From Aeolococcus sp035552595 (GTDB lineage: Bacteria > Chloroflexota > Dormibacteria > Aeolococcales > Aeolococcaceae), in assembly GCA_035552595.1 (NCBI GenBank), contig DASZKZ010000015.1, positions 1 through 11,352 of the forward strand: DNA of 11,352 nt, written 5' to 3'. The position numbers and the translations under genes were made by a program. Numbering within the stretch: the first letter of the stretch is position 1; each line of letters opens with the position of its first letter. Shown in pieces: positions 5,867 through 11,352 of the stretch. A model generated the notes under the pieces. It saw only the letters and a program-made list of their open reading frames with translations, was not told the DNA's origin and did not search any database.

Positions 5867-6798
5867 TGCGGGTCCGGTTGCTCTGCGTCGCGGCCACGCT
5901 GCTGGCCGCGACGTTGGCCGCCTGCCCAGCCCCGGCGGAGGCGGCCGGTTGTGCCGCTCTCGACTACCAGGCGGGACTGGCGTCGGCGTCGACGGCGCTG
6001 CAACGCACTCCTCCGGACCCGGCCGGCGCGCGTGCCCAGGTGGCCACCCTCCTCGGCGCCGACCCGGGGAGCGCGGTGGCCTTGCAGCCGGTGCTGGACG
6101 ACCTCGCGGCGGCACCGCCGCTGGTGGCCGATGCACAGCTGCGGCTGACCTCGATGAGCGCCACGCTGGCGTACCCGCGGGGCTCGGTGTGCAACGAGAA
6201 CGCGGACGCCGCCAGCTCCAAGCTGCACAGCGTCTACGCCTCGCCGGATTTCCGCCATCTCGACGACAGCGCCCAGCCAGGGCTGCTCACCCGCATTCTC
6301 AGCGCCATCGGCGACCTGCTCCGCGGCGCCACCGGTGCCCTCGGGCCGGCCGGGACGCTGGGGCTGGCGATCGCCATCCTCGGGCTGGCCCTGCTCCTGT
6401 CCTGGCGACGCTGGCAGGGCTCGGCGCCGCTGCGTGGCGCGCGCTTCGACGAGGCCGCCGAGGCTGGCGATGACCCGGAGGCGGAGTGGAGGGCCGCCCA
6501 GCGTGCCGCCGCGGCGGGGGATCACCGCGAGGCGGTGCGGCGTGCCTTCCGCTCCGCGCTCCTCGAGGTGGCGCTGCGGGGCAACCTCCATATCGACTCC
6601 GCATGGACAACACGCGAGCTGCTCCAGCGCTGCCATGCCGATGGCGAGGTGCTCGCCGCCCTGGCGGCAGCGGCGGCCCGCTTCGAACGCGCCTGGTACT
6701 CGGGGACGGCGGTGACCGCCGCTGACTGGACTCGCGCGGAGGAGGGCTGCGCCACCGTCCGCAGGCTGGCCCGGCACGCCGGGGTGGAGGCGCGATGA
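5866..6798 (+). CDS. DUF4129 membrane protein with N-terminal signal
   Basis: The product has 310 residues. Its N-terminal signal sequence (2-20, RVRLLCVAATLLAATLAAC) ends in LAAC, which satisfies a lipobox (Cys20); a signal peptidase I site after AEA (24-26) is an alternative. An extracytoplasmic region follows at about 27-158, with two cysteines (29 and 109) that could form a disulfide. One transmembrane helix is at 160-179 (GPAGTLGLAIAILGLALLLS). The cytosolic DUF4129 domain covers about 205-303: EWRAAQRAAAAGDHREAVRR, FRSALLEVALRG, then TTRELLQRC, FERAWYSG and DWTRAEE, all typical of the family. DUF4129 is usually found beside MoxR ATPases and sometimes fused to transglutaminase domains, and has no established biochemical activity. 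It starts at the upstream stop (TGATG) and ends in an ATGA overlap with the next gene. Confidence 0.88.
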   Translation: MRVRLLCVAATLLAATLAACPAPAEAAGCAALDYQAGLASASTALQRTPPDPAGARAQVATLLGADPGSAVALQPVLDDLAAAPPLVADAQLRLTSMSATLAYPRGSVCNENADAASSKLHSVYASPDFRHLDDSAQPGLLTRILSAIGDLLRGATGALGPAGTLGLAIAILGLALLLSWRRWQGSAPLRGARFDEAAEAGDDPEAEWRAAQRAAAAGDHREAVRRAFRSALLEVALRGNLHIDSAWTTRELLQRCHADGEVLAALAAAAARFERAWYSGTAVTAADWTRAEEGCATVRRLARHAGVEAR

Positions 6799-7973
6799 GG
6801 CGTGCCCTGACTCCGTACGCGCTGGCCGTGGCCGCGCTGATCCTGGCGCTGCTCCTGCTCGTCGTCGGCACCGGTCCGCCGGCGCAGAACGACGACCCCT
6901 CGTCGCGGGTCGCCGGCAAGGCGGGAACGCTGGCGCTGTACAGCTGGCTCGGCGCCCTGGGGTTCAACGTCCACCGGATCAGCGGCCAGTTCGACACCTC
7001 GGCGACCGACGCGCTGTTCATCGTCGACCCCACCACCCCGATCAGCGACGCCGACGCCGCCACGGTGATGGAGGCGCTCGGCCGCGGCGCCGATCTCGTC
7101 CTGGCGGTGACCCCGCAGAGCCAGGAGGACGCGGGCGCTCTGCTGCTCCGCCTGCGCGTCGGCCTGGGCTCGTTGCGTCCCTCAGGAACCTCGAGTCCGG
7201 CCCAGCCCATCGACGCCGGCGGGCGCGTCCACGGCGTGCCCATGGCCGCGGGCAGCGCCATCGATCCGGCGCCGTACCTGACCCCGCTGCTGGCTCAGGG
7301 CGGCACGCTGAGCGCCGTCGCCGAGCAGGTGCCCGGGGGCGGGCGCGCCTACGTCCTGGCCTCGCCCTTCCCGCTCAGCAACGACGGCCTGCGCGACGGC
7401 GATTCCGCGGCCCTGGTGCTCTCCCTGCTGGAGCGCGCCCGCGGCGGCGCCATCGGGTTCGACGAGGTCCACCACGGCGAGGTCAGCACCGGCCCCGACG
7501 GCGCAGCGGCGGTGTTCGAGAGCCCCCTCGGGCTGGCACTGCTCCTCGCGGTCGCAGCGGTGGTGGTGTTCCTGACGCTGAGCGGGCGGCGCCTGGGGCG
7601 ACCGCTCCCCGCCGGCGACGCCGCCCTCGTTCCCACCACCGCCTCCTACATCGACGCCATGGCCGGGCTCTACGCGCGCAGTCGCGACCGCGGCGCGGTG
7701 GCCTCGCGGTATGCGGAGGAGCTGAGGCAGCGCCTCGCCCCGGGACCCGCCGGCGACCCCGGCCCGGGGGGCGACGAGGCCTTCGTGACCGCCCTGCAGG
7801 GCTCCCGCCCCGACCTCGCCGCCGACGCCGCCGCGGTGCTGCGGCGGGCGCGCGCCCTGGCAGCGGTCGCACCGGATGCCGCCACCCTGTTGGGGCTGGC
7901 GCGCGACGTCGACGACCTCGAGCGGCGCTGGGCGGAGCCGGCGGTGGCCGCCCCTGCACAATGGCGCCAGTGA
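6795..7973 (+). CDS. DUF4350 membrane protein
   Basis: The product has 392 residues, with an N-terminal membrane helix at about 9-26 (ALAVAALILALLLLVVGT). An extracytoplasmic DUF4350 domain follows at about 30-240. In this family it has a flavodoxin/GATase-like alpha-beta look, starting with SSRVAGKAGTLALYSWLGAL and containing the conserved FDEVHHGE (222-229). A second helix is at 244-263, followed by the family's SGRRLGRPLP (263-272) and a cytosolic tail with the SYIDAMAGLYARSRDRGAVA helix. A good RBS (GGAGG, 6786-6790) precedes ATG 6795 inside the upstream gene, and the ATGA overlap indicates coupled translation. The 3' end overlaps the MoxR gene by 13 bases if ATG 7961 is used. Biochemical role unknown; probably a membrane partner of the MoxR/DUF58 pair. 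Confidence 0.87.
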   Translation: MRRALTPYALAVAALILALLLLVVGTGPPAQNDDPSSRVAGKAGTLALYSWLGALGFNVHRISGQFDTSATDALFIVDPTTPISDADAATVMEALGRGADLVLAVTPQSQEDAGALLLRLRVGLGSLRPSGTSSPAQPIDAGGRVHGVPMAAGSAIDPAPYLTPLLAQGGTLSAVAEQVPGGGRAYVLASPFPLSNDGLRDGDSAALVLSLLERARGGAIGFDEVHHGEVSTGPDGAAAVFESPLGLALLLAVAAVVVFLTLSGRRLGRPLPAGDAALVPTTASYIDAMAGLYARSRDRGAVASRYAEELRQRLAPGPAGDPGPGGDEAFVTALQGSRPDLAADAAAVLRRARALAAVAPDAATLLGLARDVDDLERRWAEPAVAAPAQWRQ

Positions 7974-8920
7974 CCAGGACAGCCGAGCTGCGCAGCGCCT
8001 TCCACGACGCCGTCGGCCGCGCCGTCGTCGGTCAGCTGCAGACCATCGACGGCCTCCTGCTCACCGTCCTGGTGGGCGGGCATGCTCTCCTCGAGGGGGT
8101 GCCCGGGACCGCCAAGACGCTGATGGCACGCTGCACCGCCGCCGCCATGGACGCCCGCTTCACGCGCGTCCAGTTCACACCCGACCTGCTCCCCTCCGAC
8201 ATCATCGGCACCAGCGTCTGGCGCGCCGACAGCGCCCAGTTCGAGTTCCGCCCCGGGCCGATCTTCACCGACACCCTGCTCGCCGACGAGATCAACCGCG
8301 CCCCCGCCAAGACCCAGGCGGCGCTCCTGGAGGCGATGGAGGAGCGCCAGGTGACCTCGGACGGCGAGACCCGCCCGCTCGGCGATCGGTTCTTGGTGGT
8401 GGCCACCCAGAACCCGGTGGAGTACGAGGGGACGTATCCCCTGCCCGAAGCGCAGCTCGACCGCTTCTTCTTCAAGCTCTTCGTCGACACCCCCGACCAG
8501 CCCACCGAGGCGGCCATGCTGCGCCGCATCGACGCTGGGTTCGACTCCCACGACCTGGTGGCCGCCGGGATCGCCCCGGTCATCGACTCCGCGGCCCTGG
8601 CCGCCGCCCGCGCCGAGGTGGCGGCGGTGCGGGTCAGCGACGAGGTGGTCGGCTACATCACGGCGATCGTGGCGGCGACGCGCACCTCGCCGGATCTCAG
8701 CCTGGGGGCCAGCCCGCGCGGGGCCATCGCCCTGCTCCGGGGCGCGAAGGCCATGGCCGGCATCCAGGGGCGCGACTACGTCATCCCCGAGGACGTCAAG
8801 GACATCTGCGTGCCCGCGCTCCGCCACCGCCTGGTGCGCCGGGCCGAGGCCGAGCTGCAGGGCATCGGCGAGGTGACCGCCGTGGAGCGAGCGCTGGCGC
8901 GGGTGCCGGTGCCGCGATGA
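7961..8920 (+). CDS. MoxR-family AAA+ ATPase
   Basis: This is a 319-residue cytosolic AAA+ ATPase of the MoxR class, thought to act as a chaperone that matures or remodels protein complexes, often with von Willebrand A-like or DUF58 partners. Motifs: Walker A GVPGTAKT (46-53), Walker B LLADEINRAP (106-115), sensor 1 ATQNP (148-152), YPLPEAQLDRFFFKL (159-173) with arginine-finger candidate Arg168, and sensor 2 GASPRG (249-254) with Arg253. The C-terminal lid contains YVIPEDVKDICVPALRHRL. All catalytic motifs are intact, so it should hydrolyse ATP. The start is ambiguous: ATG 7961, or GTG 7970, which would give the 4-base GTGA overlap seen elsewhere in the window. The difference is three residues and neither has a clear RBS. 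It ends in an ATGA overlap with the DUF58 gene. Confidence 0.96.
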   Translation: MAPVTRTAELRSAFHDAVGRAVVGQLQTIDGLLLTVLVGGHALLEGVPGTAKTLMARCTAAAMDARFTRVQFTPDLLPSDIIGTSVWRADSAQFEFRPGPIFTDTLLADEINRAPAKTQAALLEAMEERQVTSDGETRPLGDRFLVVATQNPVEYEGTYPLPEAQLDRFFFKLFVDTPDQPTEAAMLRRIDAGFDSHDLVAAGIAPVIDSAALAAARAEVAAVRVSDEVVGYITAIVAATRTSPDLSLGASPRGAIALLRGAKAMAGIQGRDYVIPEDVKDICVPALRHRLVRRAEAELQGIGEVTAVERALARVPVPR

Positions 8921-10203
8921 CCCGGCGCGCCCTGGCGCTGCTGCTCGCCACCCTGGTGGTGGTGGCGCTGGGAGCCGCGGCGCCGGGGCTGCTGCTTGCG
9001 GGCGCGGTCCTGTTCGTCCTTGCCGCGGCGCTCGTGGTCGTCGACTGGCGGCTCGCGCCCGGCGGCGAGCGGGTCTCCGTGGAGCGCGCCAACGACCCCC
9101 TCTTCTCCGTCGGTGTGGCCAACCCGGTGACGCTGGTGGTGCGCGCGCCGGCGGGCGCAACGCTGCTGCTCCGGGACGACGCTCCGGCGGCGATGCTCGC
9201 CTCCGCGCGGCTCCTCCCCGTGCACGGTCCGGGGGAGACCGGCTACACGCTGACGCCGCGAGCGCGCGGTGACGCCGCCTTCGGTCGGGTCCACGTGCGC
9301 GCGCGGGGCCCCTGGGGCCTGGCCACCCGCGACTTCGCGGCCGCCTCGGCGACGACCGTCCGCGTCGACGCCGACATCTCGGCGGTGCGCGTCTACGAGG
9401 CGCTGGCCCGGCGCGGCCAGCTCGAGGAGCTGGGGGTGCGGACCCTGCGCCGCCGGGGTGAGGGAACCGAGTTCGAGCGGGTCCGCGAGGCCGTCCCCGA
9501 CGACCCGCTGCGCTTCATCAACTGGCGGGCGACGGCGCGGACCGGGCGGCTCATGGCCACCGAGCTCTCCCCGGAGCGCGACCAGCCGGTCATCGCCTGC
9601 CTCGACCACGGTCGCCTCATGGGCGTGGGCGCGGGCCCGCTGACCAAGTTCGACCATGCCGTCAACGCCGCGCTGCTGCTCCTCCACGTCGCCCTGCGCA
9701 CCGGCGACCGAGCCGGGCTGGTGGCCTTTGCCGACACCGTCACCGCCACGGTGGAAGCGCGCAGCGGCGCCGCGCACCTGCGCCGGCTCCTCGACGCCAT
9801 CGGGCCGCTCCGCCCCGGCGAGATCGAGTCCGACTACGCCACCGCGCTGACGGAGGTGCGCACCCGCCAGCGCCGCCGGGCGCTCATCGCCATCTTCACC
9901 GACATCGTCGACCGCGACCAGGCGGCCGCCCTGATCGCGCAATGCACGCTGCTGCGCCGCCGCCACCTTCCCCTGGTGATCACGGTGCGCGACCCGGCCG
10001 TGGTCGACATCTTCCGCGCGCGTCCCGTCGACGCCGCTGGGGTGTACGCGCGCGCGGTCGCCGCGGGCATCGACGCCGACCGGGCCGAGGCGCTGCGGCT
10101 GCTGCGCGCCGGGCGGGTCGACGTCATCGACGCCGACGCGCGCACGCTCTCACCGCGCCTGGTCAACCGCTACCTGGAGCTGAAGCGCAGGGCGGCGATC
10201 TGA
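8917..10203 (+). CDS. DUF58 domain protein (vWA-like)
   Basis: The product has 428 residues. Two hydrophobic N-terminal helices are packed between about 5 and 42, then a beta-rich region (50-150, with ARGDAAFGRVHVRARGPWGL typical of the family). The DUF58 core is at about 180-235: RRRGEGTEFERVREAVPDDP, RFINWRATARTGRLMATEL and PERDQPVIACLD. A von Willebrand A-like fold continues to about 365 (FTDIVDRD at 327-334 as the Asp-bearing strand). The metal-site position usually reading DxSxS reads DHGRL (230-234), so classical MIDAS metal binding is doubtful. It starts in an ATGA overlap with the MoxR gene, the standard pairing for this family, and is the last gene of the operon. Its frame is open far upstream inside the MoxR gene, but that part is not protein-like. 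It ends 11 bases before the convergent RDD gene. Confidence 0.93.
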   Translation: MTRRALALLLATLVVVALGAAAPGLLLAGAVLFVLAAALVVVDWRLAPGGERVSVERANDPLFSVGVANPVTLVVRAPAGATLLLRDDAPAAMLASARLLPVHGPGETGYTLTPRARGDAAFGRVHVRARGPWGLATRDFAAASATTVRVDADISAVRVYEALARRGQLEELGVRTLRRRGEGTEFERVREAVPDDPLRFINWRATARTGRLMATELSPERDQPVIACLDHGRLMGVGAGPLTKFDHAVNAALLLLHVALRTGDRAGLVAFADTVTATVEARSGAAHLRRLLDAIGPLRPGEIESDYATALTEVRTRQRRRALIAIFTDIVDRDQAAALIAQCTLLRRRHLPLVITVRDPAVVDIFRARPVDAAGVYARAVAAGIDADRAEALRLLRAGRVDVIDADARTLSPRLVNRYLELKRRAAI

Positions 10204-10214
10204 GCCGTCGGGAC

Positions 10215-10877
10215 CTAGTACTGGCGGACCACGAAGGTGCCGGCGATCTTGTCGTGCCAGCCCTGCTTGCGGGGGTCGAACCCGGCCCAGATCAGCCCCA
10301 GGGTGAGGGGGATCGCCGAGATCACGAACCCGACGAAGCGGAGCACCGCCTTGCCGATGTCGATGCGCTCTCCGTTGGCGGCGTTGACGACGCGCATGCC
10401 CAGTGCCTTCTGCCCCAGCGACGCGCCCATCAGGCTCCAGGTCAGCACCCAGTACACGCCAACCACCAGCAACCCGAGCCAGGAGCCCACCGACCCGGTC
10501 CCGCCGCTGCATATGGTCACGCCGTTGCCGTTGGTGGAGCAGGTGGGACCAGCGCCGGCGGCTCCCACGATGACGCCGACAACGATCCCGATGGGGATCA
10601 CATCGATGAGGTAGGAAACGAAGCGGATCCAGAACCCCGCGTACGCCAGGCCGGGGGCCGGCCCCGCCCTGATCGTGGGCAGCGCCGCCCCGCCCCACTG
10701 CGGAGAGCCGCCGGCGTAGGGGGACGGCTGCGGATAGGGAGGCAGGTAGGGAGAGGGAGCCGGCTGCGGGGAGTAGCCGCCGGGCGGGCCCGGCGGGGAC
10801 GAGGGCGGTGGCGGGGGGCCGCCGGGGGGCTGGCCGGGGGCGCCGGGTGGGGGTCCCGGCGGGGGCATCGTGGCCAC
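10215..10877 (-). CDS. RDD family membrane protein, proline-rich N terminus
   Basis: The product has 220 residues. Residues 1-75 form a Pro/Gly/Tyr-rich cytosolic tail with short proline runs (PPPGPPPGAPG, GGPPPPPSS) and PYxPP-like repeats. The RDD domain follows: AGFWIRFVSYLIDVIPIG (80-97) with the signature Arg85 and Asp92, SLGQKALGMRVV (153-164), and FDPRKQGWHDKIAGTFVV (200-217) with the second signature Asp209. Three membrane helices lie at about 88-108, 132-150 and 176-197. Cys113 and Cys123 lie in the loop after the first helix and could form a disulfide outside the cell. GTG 10877 is preferred to ATG 10868 because AGGAGG on the minus strand (plus 10883-10888) ends 5 bases before it. 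RDD proteins have been linked to transport in a few cases, but the substrate here is unknown. It lies 25 bases downstream of the next gene and is probably co-transcribed with it. Confidence 0.92.
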   Translation of the reverse strand: MATMPPPGPPPGAPGQPPGGPPPPPSSPPGPPGGYSPQPAPSPYLPPYPQPSPYAGGSPQWGGAALPTIRAGPAPGLAYAGFWIRFVSYLIDVIPIGIVVGVIVGAAGAGPTCSTNGNGVTICSGGTGSVGSWLGLLVVGVYWVLTWSLMGASLGQKALGMRVVNAANGERIDIGKAVLRFVGFVISAIPLTLGLIWAGFDPRKQGWHDKIAGTFVVRQY

Positions 10878-10882
10878 GTCGA

Positions 10883-10888
10883 CCTCCT
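10883..10888 (-). promoter_or_regulatory. RBS (AGGAGG) of the RDD gene
   Basis: A full AGGAGG on the minus strand sits in the 25-base gap after the upstream membrane-protein gene, 5 bases before GTG 10877 and 14 before ATG 10868. It therefore supports the GTG start. Confidence 0.7.
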
Positions 10889-10902
10889 CTGTGTCGCCCG
10901 AT

Positions 10903-11310
10903 TCAGACGGGGGGCCGGGCGAACGCCGCCTTGGTCTCGCCGTCGAACTGCAGATAGTAGATGGCGATCGCTGCCAGCAGGACCATGACGCCGGCCTGGA
11001 GGAGGTTGGCGAGCGACAGCAGTCCGAGCACGATCGACACGTATTCGTAGACCAGGACCCCGCGCCGCGCGCCCCGCGACAGCCGTCCCAGAAGCGTCCC
11101 CGCCCAGATCAGCAGCGCCGACGCCACCAGGACGACGACCCCGATGGCGGTGATGGCCACCGTCCAGCCGGTCCCGTGCAGGTCGAGCGCTGTGGCGAAG
11201 GCGGCACCGCCGACCACGAGCAGGGCGCCGTTGAGCACCCCGAGCGCACCCTCGACGTAGGCGATGACCCGCGCGATGCGCAGCCCCGCGGGAAGCACCA
11301 TGGGTTGCAC
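10903..11310 (-). CDS. Small four-span membrane protein
   Basis: The product has 135 residues from GTG 11310. Four hydrophobic segments lie at about 12-38 (the first, with RVIAYVEGALGVLNGALLVV), 50-74, 84-104 and 105-120. A short C-terminal cytosolic tail (FDGETKAAFARPPV) follows; tails of the form FDxETKAAF recur in small uncharacterised actinobacterial-type membrane proteins. The start was chosen because GGAGG on the minus strand (plus 11320-11324) lies 9 bases upstream. GTG 11337 would add nine residues that overlap the RBS, and ATG 11301 would be too far from it. It precedes the RDD gene by 25 bases on the same strand. Function unknown. It may assist the RDD protein or the convergent envelope operon. 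Confidence 0.75.
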   Translation of the reverse strand: MQPMVLPAGLRIARVIAYVEGALGVLNGALLVVGGAAFATALDLHGTGWTVAITAIGVVVLVASALLIWAGTLLGRLSRGARRGVLVYEYVSIVLGLLSLANLLQAGVMVLLAAIAIYYLQFDGETKAAFARPPV

Positions 11311-11319
11311 CGTCCTGCT

Positions 11320-11324
11320 CCTCC
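11320..11324 (-). promoter_or_regulatory. RBS (GGAGG) of the four-span membrane protein
   Basis: GGGAGGAGC on the minus strand (plus 11317-11325) places GGAGG 9 bases before GTG 11310 and decides that start over the in-frame GTG at 11337 and ATG at 11301. No promoter for the gene is visible in the remaining bases up to the window edge. Confidence 0.6.
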
Positions 11325-11352
11325 CTACGCGGCTCACCGGCCCGACGGCGGG

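Noticed and set aside
4718..6136. Minus-strand open frame of 472 codons opposite the first two operon genes
   Set aside because: Its His/Asp/Glu/Gln-rich low-complexity translation is the mirror of membrane-protein codons on the plus strand.
7876..8916. Open frame continuous with the DUF58 gene that would make a 775-residue protein
   Set aside because: It lies wholly within the end of the DUF4350 gene and the well-supported MoxR gene in another frame. Its translation is a low-complexity Arg/Gly/Pro/His string, and the DUF58 family start coincides with ATG 8917 in an ATGA overlap.
7670..9966. Long minus-strand open frames opposite the MoxR and DUF58 genes
   Set aside because: They lie opposite intact ATPase and DUF58 genes, with composition typical of shadow frames and no family-like motifs.
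1..11352. Search for tRNA, rRNA, CRISPR, insertion sequence, integrase or attachment-site features
   Set aside because: No direct repeat arrays, transposase motifs, terminal inverted repeats or tRNA-like clover-leaf segments were seen; almost all bases are in protein genes. The HNH gene alone is not evidence of a mobile element.

Overview
The window is very GC-rich DNA from a bacterium, tightly packed with genes and with many GTG starts and 1- to 13-base gene overlaps. The DUF222-type HNH protein, an actinobacterial-style envelope operon (GPDPase membrane domain, DUF4129, DUF4350, MoxR, DUF58) and an RDD protein suggest an actinobacterium or a related high-GC lineage such as Dormibacteria or Chloroflexota. 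No rRNA or other taxonomic marker is present, so this is an inference. No tRNA, rRNA, CRISPR array, insertion sequence or phage gene was seen. No gene-free stretch exceeds about 110 bases.

Left part (1-3309, plus strand): the 3' part of an HNH endonuclease gene enters from the left edge. It is followed by a convincing glycine C-acetyltransferase (kbl, threonine catabolism), an ECF-type sigma factor overlapping a small single-span membrane protein that could be its regulator, and a small basic hypothetical protein. Two of these genes (kbl and the small basic protein) have a TANNNT hexamer exactly 6 bases before ATG and no Shine-Dalgarno, the arrangement expected of leaderless mRNAs.

Middle (3318-4664, minus strand): a medium-chain dehydrogenase resembling the threonine/sorbitol dehydrogenase class. 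The cysteine lobe for structural zinc is kept, but the positions that normally bind catalytic zinc are changed to Asn, Cys and Val, and the nucleotide-binding glycine motif is altered. It is diverged or possibly non-enzymatic. A 110-base divergent intergenic region separates it from the next operon.

Right part (4775-10203, plus strand): a five-gene operon with overlapping ends. It encodes a multi-span membrane protein with a run of ten prolines, a DUF4129 membrane protein, a DUF4350 membrane protein, a MoxR AAA+ ATPase and a DUF58 protein. The likely scheme is that the cytosolic MoxR ATPase works with the DUF58 protein to assemble or remodel a membrane/envelope complex whose substrate is unknown. 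Converging on it from the right edge (minus strand) are an RDD-family membrane protein with a proline-rich N terminus and a four-span small membrane protein. They probably form a two-gene operon and plausibly belong to the same envelope system. The SpoIIM-like gene often found in such loci is not in this window.
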